The position numbers were made by a program, and so were the translations under genes. Positions 1 through 7,219 of a DNA stretch of 64,000 nt are shown piece by piece. The stretch covers positions 1 to 64,000 of the forward strand of contig NZ_BMDG01000016.1 in NCBI RefSeq assembly GCF_014635665.1, in the 5' to 3' direction. Each line of letters begins with the position of its first letter. Within the stretch, counting starts at the first letter, position 1. A model generated the notes under the pieces. It made no database searches. It saw nothing but the letters and a program-made list of their open reading frames with translations, and was not told where the DNA came from. Source of the stretch: Isoptericola cucumis (GTDB lineage: Bacteria > Actinomycetota > Actinomycetes > Actinomycetales > Cellulomonadaceae).

Positions 1-69
1 TGGCAGGACGTCGCCGCCCGCCTCGAGCGCGCCCGCACCCAGACCGCGGGCCTGATCGTCCCCGCGTGA
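1..69 (+). CDS. C-terminal fragment of an unidentified protein
   Basis: Frame 1 is open from the window edge to a TGA at 67-69, giving 22 residues that end in GLIVPA. The fragment is too short to assign a family. Gene orientation and an 84-bp gap place it just upstream of a co-directional GntR regulator, so the two could be functionally linked, but this cannot be tested here. Confidence 0.5.
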   Translation, partial: WQDVAARLERARTQTAGLIVPA

Positions 70-153
70 CGGCAGCGACCTCGTCTGTGCGCGGCCGTCG
101 ATTCATCGGAGGAATCCCGGCACGAAGCGCCACGGTGCGGGATACTGCCTGAC

Positions 154-873
154 GTGTCGCGCACAGATGAGGTCGTCGACGGCGTCCGCCGCATGATCAC
201 CGGCGGCGAGCTCGGCCCCGGTGACCGGCTCCCCGTCGAGAAGGAGCTCGCGGAACGCCTCGGCGTCTCGCGCGGGTCGCTGCGCGAGGGGGTGCGCGCG
301 CTCACCGTGCTCGGCGTGCTCGACACGCGCCAGGGCGACGGCACCTACGTGACCAGCCTCGACCCCGCGCGGCTCATGTCCTCGCTGCAGTTCGTCGTGG
401 ACCTGCACGGCGACACCAGCGCCCGGCCCTTCCACGCCGTGCGGCGCGTGCTCGAGACCGAGGCGGCGGGCCTCGCCGCCCACCGCATCACGCCGGAGGC
501 CCTGGAGGAGGCTCGCGCCGTCCTCGACCTGGCGGCGCGCACGCTCGCGCAGGACGAGGTCGACCATGCCGCCTTCATCGAGGCGGACACCGCGTTCCAC
601 CGCATCGTCTCCGAGCAGGGCGGCAACCCCGTCGTCACGGCGCTCGTGGAGGCGATCGCCGGGCGGACGTTCCGCGAGCGCCTCTGGCGCGGCCGGCACG
701 AGGAGGGCGCCGAGGAGCGTACCCAGCGCGACCACGAGGCCGTCTGGCGCGCCCTCGCGGCCGGGGACGCCGAGGCCGCGCGCGTCCGCATGGCCGCGCA
801 CCTCCTCGACGTCGAGGAGTCGCTCCCCACCCCCGCCCGCCTCGACGAGGCAGCACAGCCCGACGAGTCGTAG
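154..873 (+). CDS. GntR-family (FadR subfamily) transcriptional regulator
   Basis: The 239-residue protein has a winged helix-turn-helix in residues ~5-70 (PGDRLPVEKELAERLGVSRG, the GntR recognition region) followed by an all-helical FCD ligand domain (~85-215) with the family's metal/ligand histidines (FHRIVSEQGG, DHEAVWRAL). FadR-subfamily proteins usually repress carbohydrate- or carboxylate-use genes and are released by a pathway acid. The GTG start follows a possible -10 (GATACT, 141-146) so closely that a leaderless mRNA is possible. Its target could be the cut-off upstream gene or the fucose cluster 2 kb away; neither is shown. The family is certain, the effector unknown. Confidence 0.93.
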   Translation: MSRTDEVVDGVRRMITGGELGPGDRLPVEKELAERLGVSRGSLREGVRALTVLGVLDTRQGDGTYVTSLDPARLMSSLQFVVDLHGDTSARPFHAVRRVLETEAAGLAAHRITPEALEEARAVLDLAARTLAQDEVDHAAFIEADTAFHRIVSEQGGNPVVTALVEAIAGRTFRERLWRGRHEEGAEERTQRDHEAVWRALAAGDAEAARVRMAAHLLDVEESLPTPARLDEAAQPDES

Positions 874-905
874 GGCGCGGGCCGCGAGCCGAGGCAGGTC
901 CTGCA

Positions 906-1574
906 CTACCTCGCGGCGCCCGTCCCCGCCTCCCGCTGCCAGCGGGCACCGAGCTCGGCCTGCGAGGGGCCGTGGCCCGGCAGCGCGCCGTGCGCCTCGG
1001 CGTCGGCGCGCAGGCTCGCCAGATGGAGCTCGAGGTACCGGCGCCGCAGCGCCGCGTCCCGTGCGGGGCCCCCGAGACGGATCGCGGCGAGCTGCTCGTA
1101 GACCATCGGCAGGTCCGTGTCGACGACGTCGGACCGCACCGCCCGGGCGTCCTGCGCCCGGCGGAGGATCTCCCCCGCGAGGCGCCCGGCCTCCTCGGCG
1201 AGCGCACCGTGCTCGGGCGTCGGCGCGAACCGGCCGGCGAGGTGGACGGTGAGGGAGTGCACGTCCGCGTCGACGACGCCGCGCAGCAGGGCCTCGAACG
1301 CGCCCCACGGGTCGGCGGTGTCCCGGGCGGCGCGCGCGATCTCGACGAACCGCCGCAGCCCGTCGAGGCAGAGCGTCGCCAGGAGCTCCTCCTTGCTGGC
1401 GTACCGGCGGTACAGGGCGCTGATGCCCACGCCCGCGGCGTGGGCAACGGCGGAGACCGGGGCGTCGGGCGCCGCCATGAAGACCTCGCGGGCGGCGTCG
1501 AGGATCACCGCGTCGTTGCGGGCCGCCTGTGCTCGCCGTCCGCTGAGCGGGGCGTCGGTGCTCGGGGTGCTCAT
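906..1574 (-). CDS. TetR-family transcriptional regulator
   Basis: The 222-residue protein carries a TetR N-terminal helix-turn-helix at ~residues 18-65 (VSAVAHAAGVGISALYRRYAS) and a helical C-terminal domain of the SbtR-like type. It is divergent from an epoxide hydrolase gene, and the 133-bp intergenic space holds two matching inverted repeats that are probably its operators (1627-1643, 1660-1676). This arrangement is typical of a TetR repressor controlling both itself and a neighbouring detoxification enzyme. The ligand is unknown; an epoxide or aromatic compound would fit the target gene. Confidence 0.93.
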   Translation of the reverse strand: MSTPSTDAPLSGRRAQAARNDAVILDAAREVFMAAPDAPVSAVAHAAGVGISALYRRYASKEELLATLCLDGLRRFVEIARAARDTADPWGAFEALLRGVVDADVHSLTVHLAGRFAPTPEHGALAEEAGRLAGEILRRAQDARAVRSDVVDTDLPMVYEQLAAIRLGGPARDAALRRRYLELHLASLRADAEAHGALPGHGPSQAELGARWQREAGTGAAR

Positions 1575-1626
1575 GGTCTGCTCCGGTGGTCGGGGGGAGA
1601 ACCGATGGCCGACGATACCACATGTG

Positions 1627-1676
1627 CGGAACGGAACGTTCCGCTACTGTCTCCAACAGCGGAACATTGCATTCCG
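1627..1676. promoter_or_regulatory. Paired TetR-type operators between tetR and epoxide hydrolase
   Basis: Two inverted repeats share the architecture CGGAA-N7-TTCCG: 1627-1643 and 1660-1676. The first extends to GCGGAA-N7-TTCCGC (1626-1644) and has the perfect palindrome CGGAACGTTCCG in its middle (1632-1643). The two centres lie 33 bp apart, about three helical turns, so two dimers could bind on the same face. They sit between the divergent tetR (start 1574) and the hydrolase (start 1708). Confidence 0.75.
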
Positions 1677-1707
1677 TTCCAAGCTTTCGTCGTCAACGGA
1701 GACCCCG

Positions 1708-2826
1708 ATGAACGCCCAGCTCACCCCCACCCGGATCGACGTCCCGCAGGCCGAGCTCGACGACGTGCGCGAGCGTCTCGCCCGCATCCGGTTCACCGAC
1801 CAGATCGGGGACGACGGCGAGGACGGCACGAGCGTCGGCCGCGTCCGCGAGCTCGTGCGGCACTGGCTCGAGGAGTTCGACTGGCGGGCGCTGGAGGCGC
1901 GGATCAACGCCTACCCGCAGGTCGAGACGGTCATCGACGGCCAGCGGGTGCACGCGATCCATGTCCGTTCCGGCCGCCCGGACGCCGTCGGGCTCGTCCT
2001 CACGCACGGCTGGCCGGGCTCCGTCGTCGAGTACCTCGAGGTCGTCGAGTACCTCGAGGTCGTCGAGCCGCTCACCGCTGCCGGCTACGACGTCGTGCTG
2101 CCGTCGATCCCCGGGTTCGGGTTCTCCGGCCCGACCACCGACCGCGGCTGGGACGACGAGCGCGTCGCCCGTGCCTGGGCCGAGCTCATGCGCCGGCTCG
2201 GCTACGAGCGGTACGGCGCGGTGGGCAACGACGCGGGCGCGACGATCTCGGTCGCGGTCGGCCGGGTCGACCCGGAGCACGTCGTCGGGGTGCACGTGGC
2301 CCAGCTCTTCTCGTTCCCGTCGGGCGACCCCGCGGAGCTGGTCGACCTCACCGAGGAGGAGCAGGCGGCCCTCGCCCACCTCGGGTGGTTCTGGGAGAAC
2401 ATGGGCGCGTTCAACCAGCTGCAGTCGCAGCAGCCGCAGACCCTCGCGCACGCGCTCGCGGACTCACCGTCGGGCGTGCTCGGCTGGCACGCCCAGCTCA
2501 TGGGCGACGCCGACCCCGGGTTCGTCGTGGCCAACGCCGCCGTGTACTGGTTCACCGGGACGCAGGGCTCGGCCCTGCGGCTGTACCGGGAGAACGCCCT
2601 GGCGGCCCGCCGCGCGCAGGAGTCGGGCGAGCGCCGCGAGCCGACGACGGTGCCGACCGCGCTCGCCGCCGCGCAGGGCGATTTCGCCTCCATCCGCCGG
2701 TTCGCCGAGCGGGACCACTCCGACATCCGGCACTGGAACGTCTACGAGCGCGGAGGCCACTTCGCCGCCCACGCGGAGCCGGAGCAGACCGCCGCGGACA
2801 TCACGGCGTTCTTCGCGGCTCTCTGA
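1708..2826 (+). CDS. Epoxide hydrolase (EHN-domain alpha/beta hydrolase)
   Basis: The 372-residue enzyme has the microsomal-type epoxide hydrolase layout: an N-terminal EHN domain (~1-105) and an alpha/beta hydrolase fold. The oxyanion motif HGWPGS is at ~residue 99, the nucleophile probably the Asp of VGNDAGA (~174) and the catalytic His that of GGHFAAH (~351); WFTG and RLYRE supply lid residues. It would hydrolyse an epoxide to a diol in the cytosol. The chosen ATG starts the EHN domain (residues NAQLTPTRIDVPQ). An in-frame 18-bp tandem duplication (2023-2067) inserts six extra residues (EYLEVV) just after the oxyanion motif. Its 3' end overlaps the convergent mutarotase gene by 26 bp. Confidence 0.92.
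   Translation: MNAQLTPTRIDVPQAELDDVRERLARIRFTDQIGDDGEDGTSVGRVRELVRHWLEEFDWRALEARINAYPQVETVIDGQRVHAIHVRSGRPDAVGLVLTHGWPGSVVEYLEVVEYLEVVEPLTAAGYDVVLPSIPGFGFSGPTTDRGWDDERVARAWAELMRRLGYERYGAVGNDAGATISVAVGRVDPEHVVGVHVAQLFSFPSGDPAELVDLTEEEQAALAHLGWFWENMGAFNQLQSQQPQTLAHALADSPSGVLGWHAQLMGDADPGFVVANAAVYWFTGTQGSALRLYRENALAARRAQESGERREPTTVPTALAAAQGDFASIRRFAERDHSDIRHWNVYERGGHFAAHAEPEQTAADITAFFAAL
2023..2067 (+). repeat. 18-bp tandem duplication inside the epoxide hydrolase gene
   Basis: GTCGTCGAGTACCTCGAG occurs twice head to tail (2023-2040, 2041-2058), followed by the first nine bases again (2059-2067). In protein this reads VEYLEVVEYLEVVEPL where relatives carry a single copy. The length is a multiple of three, so the frame is kept. 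Confidence 0.95.
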
Positions 2827-3256
2827 CGCCGATCGTCAGCAGCAGGTTCGCGTAGACGCGCTGGTCGCCGGTCGCGACGAGCAGCGCGACGTCGTCGGAC
2901 CGGGCGGCGTCGTAGAACGCGAAGCGGTCCAGCTCCTCCCAGCCCACGTCGGGGCCGAGCGTCGCCCGGTACCCGGCGTGGGCGGGGATCTCCTCGCCCG
3001 CGGCGACGACGTCGCCCGTCACCCCGCCGGGCACCATCACGGCCGCGGACTCGACCGGGACGGCGTCCACCAGCACCTCCAGCACCTGGTCCACGGTCAG
3101 CAGGCCGGGACGCAGGTTGAGGTGCACGCGCTCGGCGCCGGCCCGGGCGCCCGTCGAGTGCGGGTAGTTCGCGTCGGCGAGCAGCACCCGCGACCCGTGC
3201 CCCGCCGCGGCCAGCGCCCCGACGAGGCCCGGGTGCAGCAGCTCGTAGCGCAGCAC
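2801..3256 (-). CDS. fucU: RbsD/FucU-family sugar mutarotase (L-fucose mutarotase)
   Basis: The 151-residue protein matches the RbsD/FucU family in length and motif: an N-terminal LLHPGLVGALAAAGHGSRVLLADANYP stretch contains the catalytic-site His and Asp. FucU interconverts alpha and beta anomers of L-fucose. The GTG start lies 2 bp after the stop of the FAH-family hydrolase gene, so the two are probably one transcript. FucU rather than RbsD is chosen because the neighbours form an L-fucose pathway and no ribose genes are seen. Confidence 0.85.
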   Translation of the reverse strand: MLRYELLHPGLVGALAAAGHGSRVLLADANYPHSTGARAGAERVHLNLRPGLLTVDQVLEVLVDAVPVESAAVMVPGGVTGDVVAAGEEIPAHAGYRATLGPDVGWEELDRFAFYDAARSDDVALLVATGDQRVYANLLLTIGVREPRRTP

Positions 3257-3258
3257 GG

Positions 3259-4143
3259 TCAGCCCGCCGTCGCTGGCGACGCGGCCGCGACCGCGTGCCG
3301 CTGCCGGCCCAGGCCCTCGATCTCCAGCTCGACGACGTCACCGTCGGCCAGGTACGGGAAGCGGCCGGACAGCGCGACGCCCTCGGGCGTGCCGGTGCAG
3401 ATCAGATCGCCGGGCTCGAGCGTCATGTACTGCGACAGGTGGTGCACGATCGCCGCGACGTCGAAGATCATGTCAGCGGTCGAGGAGTCCTGCCGCGGCT
3501 CGCCGTTCACCCACGACCGCAGCCGCAGGCTGCCGGGCTCGACCTCGTCCGCGGGGACGAGGGCCGGGCCGGTGGGCAGGAAGCCCGGGCCGCACTTGCC
3601 CTTGGACCACTGGCCGAGGGAGTCCTCGAGCTGCCACGCGCGCTCGCTCACGTCGTCGACCACGGTGTACCCCGCGACGTGCTCGAGAGCCTCGTCGACC
3701 GACGACAGGTAGCCGGCCCGCCTGCCGACGACGATCGCGAGCTCGACCTCCCAGTCGACCTTCTGGGCGCCGGGCGGCAGCGGCACGGTGTCGTCCGGGC
3801 CGACCACGGTGTTGGGGTGCTTGAAGAAGATGATCGGCAGGCGCGGCGGCTCGGCGCCCGACTCGCGCGCGTGCGCGGCGTAGTTCTGGCCCACGCACAC
3901 GACGGCGGCGGGCCGCGCGATCGGCGCCCCGCGGCGCAGCGCGTCGGCGCCGTCGAGCACGGGCAGCTCGCCTGCGGCCAGCGCGGCGCGGGTGCGCGCG
4001 ACGCCGTCGGCCGCGAGGAACGCGCCGTCGACGTCGCGGCTGCCGTCGATGCCGGCCACCAGGGGGCGCAGGTCGTAGGTGACGCCGTCGTGAGTGACGG
4101 CGGGGATCTCCTGGCCCACGGGGCCCAGGCGGAGCAGCTGCAT
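3259..4143 (-). CDS. Fumarylacetoacetate hydrolase-family protein, probable 2,4-diketo-3-deoxy-L-fuconate hydrolase
   Basis: The 294-residue protein has an FAH domain with CVGQNYAAHARESG, the metal-binding DWEVELAIVVGR (Glu-X-Glu) and LICTGTPEGV motifs. In the non-phosphorylating L-fucose pathway a member of this family cleaves 2,4-diketo-3-deoxy-L-fuconate to pyruvate and lactate. That assignment is inferred from the adjacent mutarotase, two dehydrogenases, lactonase and fucosidase. The ATG start is preceded by a suitable RBS region; an in-frame upstream extension reaches G-rich intergenic DNA and is unlikely to be coding. A generic acylpyruvase role is the alternative. Confidence 0.85.
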   Translation of the reverse strand: MQLLRLGPVGQEIPAVTHDGVTYDLRPLVAGIDGSRDVDGAFLAADGVARTRAALAAGELPVLDGADALRRGAPIARPAAVVCVGQNYAAHARESGAEPPRLPIIFFKHPNTVVGPDDTVPLPPGAQKVDWEVELAIVVGRRAGYLSSVDEALEHVAGYTVVDDVSERAWQLEDSLGQWSKGKCGPGFLPTGPALVPADEVEPGSLRLRSWVNGEPRQDSSTADMIFDVAAIVHHLSQYMTLEPGDLICTGTPEGVALSGRFPYLADGDVVELEIEGLGRQRHAVAAASPATAG

Positions 4144-4239
4144 CAGTGTCCTCGTTCTTCGTCGGGAGAGATCCGACCCTTCCAGCACGCCATCTCGGAC
4201 GTTTGCAGGCGTCGAGACGTCCAGCATGACGTTCTCGAA

Positions 4240-4291
4240 GGGTAGGGGGGCGGGTCGGGGGCGCGAGCGGATGGGTGGATGGGCGGGTGGG
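4240..4291 (+). other. Two G-quadruplex-forming G-run clusters
   Basis: On the + strand, GGG-TA-GGGGGG-C-GGG-TC-GGGGG (4240-4261) gives four G-runs with 1-2 nt loops. A second set follows with GGG at 4273, 4281, 4285 and 4289. Both lie in the 155-bp gap between the FAH gene and the aldo/keto reductase gene, on the strand opposite their coding strand. Confidence 0.6.
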
Positions 4292-4298
4292 TGGTGCT

Positions 4299-5336
4299 TC
4301 AGGCGAAAGCGTCGGGGTGGGCGTCGGGGGCGAGCAGGCCGGCCCCGACGAGGGCGGTCCACAGGTCGGGGGGCACGACGGCGGTGTGCCGGGCGACGGC
4401 CTCGCGCACCTGGTCGGGGGTGCGCAGCCCGACGACGGTGCTCGCGACCGCGGGATGGCTGCGCACGTACGCGAGCGCCGCCTCCGGCAGGGTGACGCCG
4501 TGCTCGGCGCAGACGGCGGCGACGCGCCGCGTCCGCTCCAGCAGGGCGGGCGGGGCCTGCACGTAGTCGTACGTCGCGTCGTCGGGCGGCACGTCTCGGG
4601 CCAGCAGGCCCGAGTTGTAGACGCCGGCGACGACGACGGCCACGCCCCGCTCGGCCGCGAGCGGCAGCAAGTCGGTCAGGGCCGGCTGCTCCAGCAGCGT
4701 GAACCGCCCGGCGCACATGACCACGTCCACGTCGGCGTCGCGCACGAACCGCGCGAGCATCGCGGACTGGTTCATCCCGGCCCCGATCGCGCCGACCACA
4801 CCCTGCTCGCGCAGCTCCACGAGCGCCGGGAGGGCCTCGGCGAATGCCTGCTCCTCATGGTCGTCCGGGTCGTGCAGGTACACGACGTCGAGGCGGTCCA
4901 GGCCCGTGCGCTCCAGGCTGGACTCGAGCGAGCGCAGGATCCCGTCGCGGGAGAAGTCCCAGACGCGGCGCACGTCGGCGGGGACGTCGAACATGTCCGG
5001 GTCGCGCTCGTGGGCCGTCTCGGGCGACGGCACCAGCAGCCGGCCGACCTTCGTGGAGACGACGTACTCGTCGCGCGCGCGGGCGGCCAGGCTCGCGCCG
5101 AGACGCCGCTCGGACAGGCCCAGCCCGTAGTGCGGCGCGGTGTCGAAGTACCGGACCCCGGCCTCCCACGCGACGTCGAACGCGGCCTGCGTCTCGGCGT
5201 CCGTCGTCGGCCGGTACAGGTTGCCCGCCTGCGCGGCCCCGTAGCCCAGGCTCGTCAGCCGCACGCCGGTGGCGCGGACCTCCCGGGCCGGCATCGTCGT
5301 CGTGGCGGCCGCCTCCTCGTGCCGTGCCGCGCTCAC
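4299..5336 (-). CDS. Aldo/keto reductase, probable L-fucose (D-threo-aldose) 1-dehydrogenase
   Basis: The 345-residue TIM-barrel oxidoreductase carries the AKR signature DTAPHYGLGLSERRLG (catalytic Asp and Tyr) and the motif YLHDPDDHEEQ; STKVGR holds the catalytic Lys. It resembles NAD(P)-dependent D-threo-aldose 1-dehydrogenases that oxidise L-fucose to L-fuconolactone, which suits the downstream lactonase. The GTG start (5334-5336) overlaps the SDR stop codon as GTGA, favouring it over the internal ATG at 5294. It belongs to the lactonase-SDR-AKR operon. Sugar specificity is inferred from context. Confidence 0.85.
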   Translation of the reverse strand: MSAARHEEAAATTTMPAREVRATGVRLTSLGYGAAQAGNLYRPTTDAETQAAFDVAWEAGVRYFDTAPHYGLGLSERRLGASLAARARDEYVVSTKVGRLLVPSPETAHERDPDMFDVPADVRRVWDFSRDGILRSLESSLERTGLDRLDVVYLHDPDDHEEQAFAEALPALVELREQGVVGAIGAGMNQSAMLARFVRDADVDVVMCAGRFTLLEQPALTDLLPLAAERGVAVVVAGVYNSGLLARDVPPDDATYDYVQAPPALLERTRRVAAVCAEHGVTLPEAALAYVRSHPAVASTVVGLRTPDQVREAVARHTAVVPPDLWTALVGAGLLAPDAHPDAFA

Positions 5337-6112
5337 GGCTGCTGCGGCGGGCGCACCCGCAGGTCGTGCATGCCGCCGTCGACAGCGAGCGCGGTGCCGG
5401 TGGTCGCCGTCGCGAGCGGGCTCGCCAGGTAGCACACGGCGTGCGCCACGGCCTCGGGGCTCACGAGCTTCCCGGTGGGCTGGCGCGCCTCGAGGGCGGC
5501 GCGCTCCGCGGCGGGGTCGTCGGCGGCGTCCAGGAGCCGGCCCACCCACGGCGTGTCGACGGTGCCCGGGTTCACGCAGGTGACGCGGATGCCCTCGCGC
5601 ACGTGGTCGGCCGCCATCGCGAGCGTGAGCGCCTGCACGGCGCCCTTGCTCGCGGAGTACAGCGCGCGCGACGGCAGCCCGGACCACGACGCGATCGACG
5701 CGGTGTTGACCACGGCCGCGTGCTCGGAGGCGCGCAGGTGGTCCAGCGCGGCCCGTGTGACGCGGACGATGCCGAGCACGTTGACGTCGAGCACGCGCAG
5801 CCACTCGGCGTCGTCGTTGTCCGCCACGGTGCCCTGCGCGCCGATGCCGGCGTTGTTGACGACGACGTCGATGCCGCCCATCGCGGCCGCGGCCGCGTCG
5901 ACGGCCCGGCGCACCGCGCCGTCGTCGGTCACGTCGGCGATCTCGGCCCCGGCGCCGGCCGGGACGCCGTCTGAGGTGCGGTCGATCGCGACGACGCGGG
6001 CACCGCGGGCGAGCATCGCCGTCACGACGGCGGCGCCGATGCCGGACGCGCCGCCGGTGACGATCGCGCGGATGCCGTCGAGCTCGGGCGGGAGTGCGGT
6101 CGGGACGGTCAC
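5333..6112 (-). CDS. SDR-family oxidoreductase, probable 2-keto-3-deoxy-L-fuconate dehydrogenase
   Basis: The 259-residue classical short-chain dehydrogenase has the Rossmann motif TGGASGIG (~19-26), NNAGIG, the catalytic Ser region NTASIASW and YSASKGAV (Tyr-X3-Lys), and a C-terminal GTALAVDGGM. In L-fucose oxidation an SDR converts 2-keto-3-deoxy-L-fuconate to the 2,4-diketo acid, the substrate of the FAH-family hydrolase nearby. Its GTG start overlaps the lactonase stop (GTGA) and its own stop overlaps the AKR start the same way, so the three are translationally coupled. It could instead be the L-fucose dehydrogenase. Confidence 0.85.
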   Translation of the reverse strand: MTVPTALPPELDGIRAIVTGGASGIGAAVVTAMLARGARVVAIDRTSDGVPAGAGAEIADVTDDGAVRRAVDAAAAAMGGIDVVVNNAGIGAQGTVADNDDAEWLRVLDVNVLGIVRVTRAALDHLRASEHAAVVNTASIASWSGLPSRALYSASKGAVQALTLAMAADHVREGIRVTCVNPGTVDTPWVGRLLDAADDPAAERAALEARQPTGKLVSPEAVAHAVCYLASPLATATTGTALAVDGGMHDLRVRPPQQP

Positions 6113-7083
6113 AGGGGGTCCTCCTGGTGAGCGGGGGTCGTGGCGGGTGCGGTGGCGGGTACGGGCCGGCTCGTGCTCGGGCCGGGCTCCAGCCGGTAGG
6201 TGCGGGTCGCGGTGCCGGCGAGCACGGCCGCCCGCTCGTCGCCGGTGAGGCCGGCGACCAGCTCGCGGGCGGCGTCGAGCCACCGGTCGTAGCGGGAGGC
6301 GAGCAGGCAGACGGGCCAGTCGGAGCCGAACATCAGCCGGCCGGGCCCGAAGACGTCAAGGGCGTGGTCGGCGACGGGGCGCAGGTCCGCGACCGTCCAG
6401 CGGTCCCAGTCCGCCTCGGTGACGAGCCCGGACAGCTTGGCGACGACGTTGGGCCGCGCGGCGAGGTCGGCGAGGTCGCGACGCCAGGCGTCGAGTGCGG
6501 ACGGGTCGCCGGACGCTCCGCCGGGCGTGCCACCGGACATCGCGGTGGCGACCGGCGGCTTGCCGAGGTGGTCGAGGACGAACGTCACGTCGGGCAGCGC
6601 CGACGCGAGCCGGGCGCAGGACGCGAGCTGATGGTCGCGCACGACGAGGTCGAACGGCAGGCCGGCGGCGCCGACGGCGGCGATGCCGGCCCGGACGTCC
6701 GGGCGGTCGAGGTAGGCGGGGTCGGTCTCGTCCTGCACCATCGTGCGGACGCCGACCAGGCGCTCCCCGCCCGGGCCGGCGCGCAGGGCCGCGAGCCGGT
6801 CGGCGAGGTCGGGGGCGAAGAGGTCGGCCCAGCCCACCACGCCGGCGATCCCGGCCGCGCGGCCCTCCGCCGACGTGGCGGTGGCGAGCAGGTCCACGGT
6901 CTCCGCCCAGCGGCTCACGGTCTGCACGACGACGGTCGCGTCGACGCCGGTGGCCGCTGCGCGCAGGTCGGCGGGCGTGAAGTCGGCGTCGATCGCCGCC
7001 ATCGTGGCAGGGTCGACCCAGGGTTGGGGGGTACGGTCCCGCACCCACAGGTGATGATGGGCGTCGACGACGACGTCAGGCAT
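6109..7083 (-). CDS. Amidohydrolase-family lactonase, probable L-fuconolactonase
   Basis: The 324-residue protein is an amidohydrolase-2 family enzyme: the metal motif DAHHHLWVRD is near the N-terminus, with VRDHQL, FVLDHLGKPP and MFGSDWPVC further on, the arrangement seen in L-fuconolactone and L-rhamnono-lactone hydrolases. It would open L-fuconolactone to L-fuconate in the cytosol. It heads the minus-strand operon. The ATG at 7083 is the natural start (MPDVVVDAHHH). About residue 180 there is a Gly/Ser-rich insertion (SGGTPGGASGDPS). Confidence 0.87.
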   Translation of the reverse strand: MPDVVVDAHHHLWVRDRTPQPWVDPATMAAIDADFTPADLRAAATGVDATVVVQTVSRWAETVDLLATATSAEGRAAGIAGVVGWADLFAPDLADRLAALRAGPGGERLVGVRTMVQDETDPAYLDRPDVRAGIAAVGAAGLPFDLVVRDHQLASCARLASALPDVTFVLDHLGKPPVATAMSGGTPGGASGDPSALDAWRRDLADLAARPNVVAKLSGLVTEADWDRWTVADLRPVADHALDVFGPGRLMFGSDWPVCLLASRYDRWLDAARELVAGLTGDERAAVLAGTATRTYRLEPGPSTSRPVPATAPATTPAHQEDPL

Positions 7084-7219
7084 GGCTGTGCTCCCTCGCG
7101 CAATTCATCTAATCTATAGCAAGCGCGTTCGCCAGAGTCCAGACGCCCGCGCGAGAGAACCGCCAGATACGTCGGATCTCTTCTCAGGTCATGACCCAGC
7201 TCGACGAGGAGTGAAGCCC

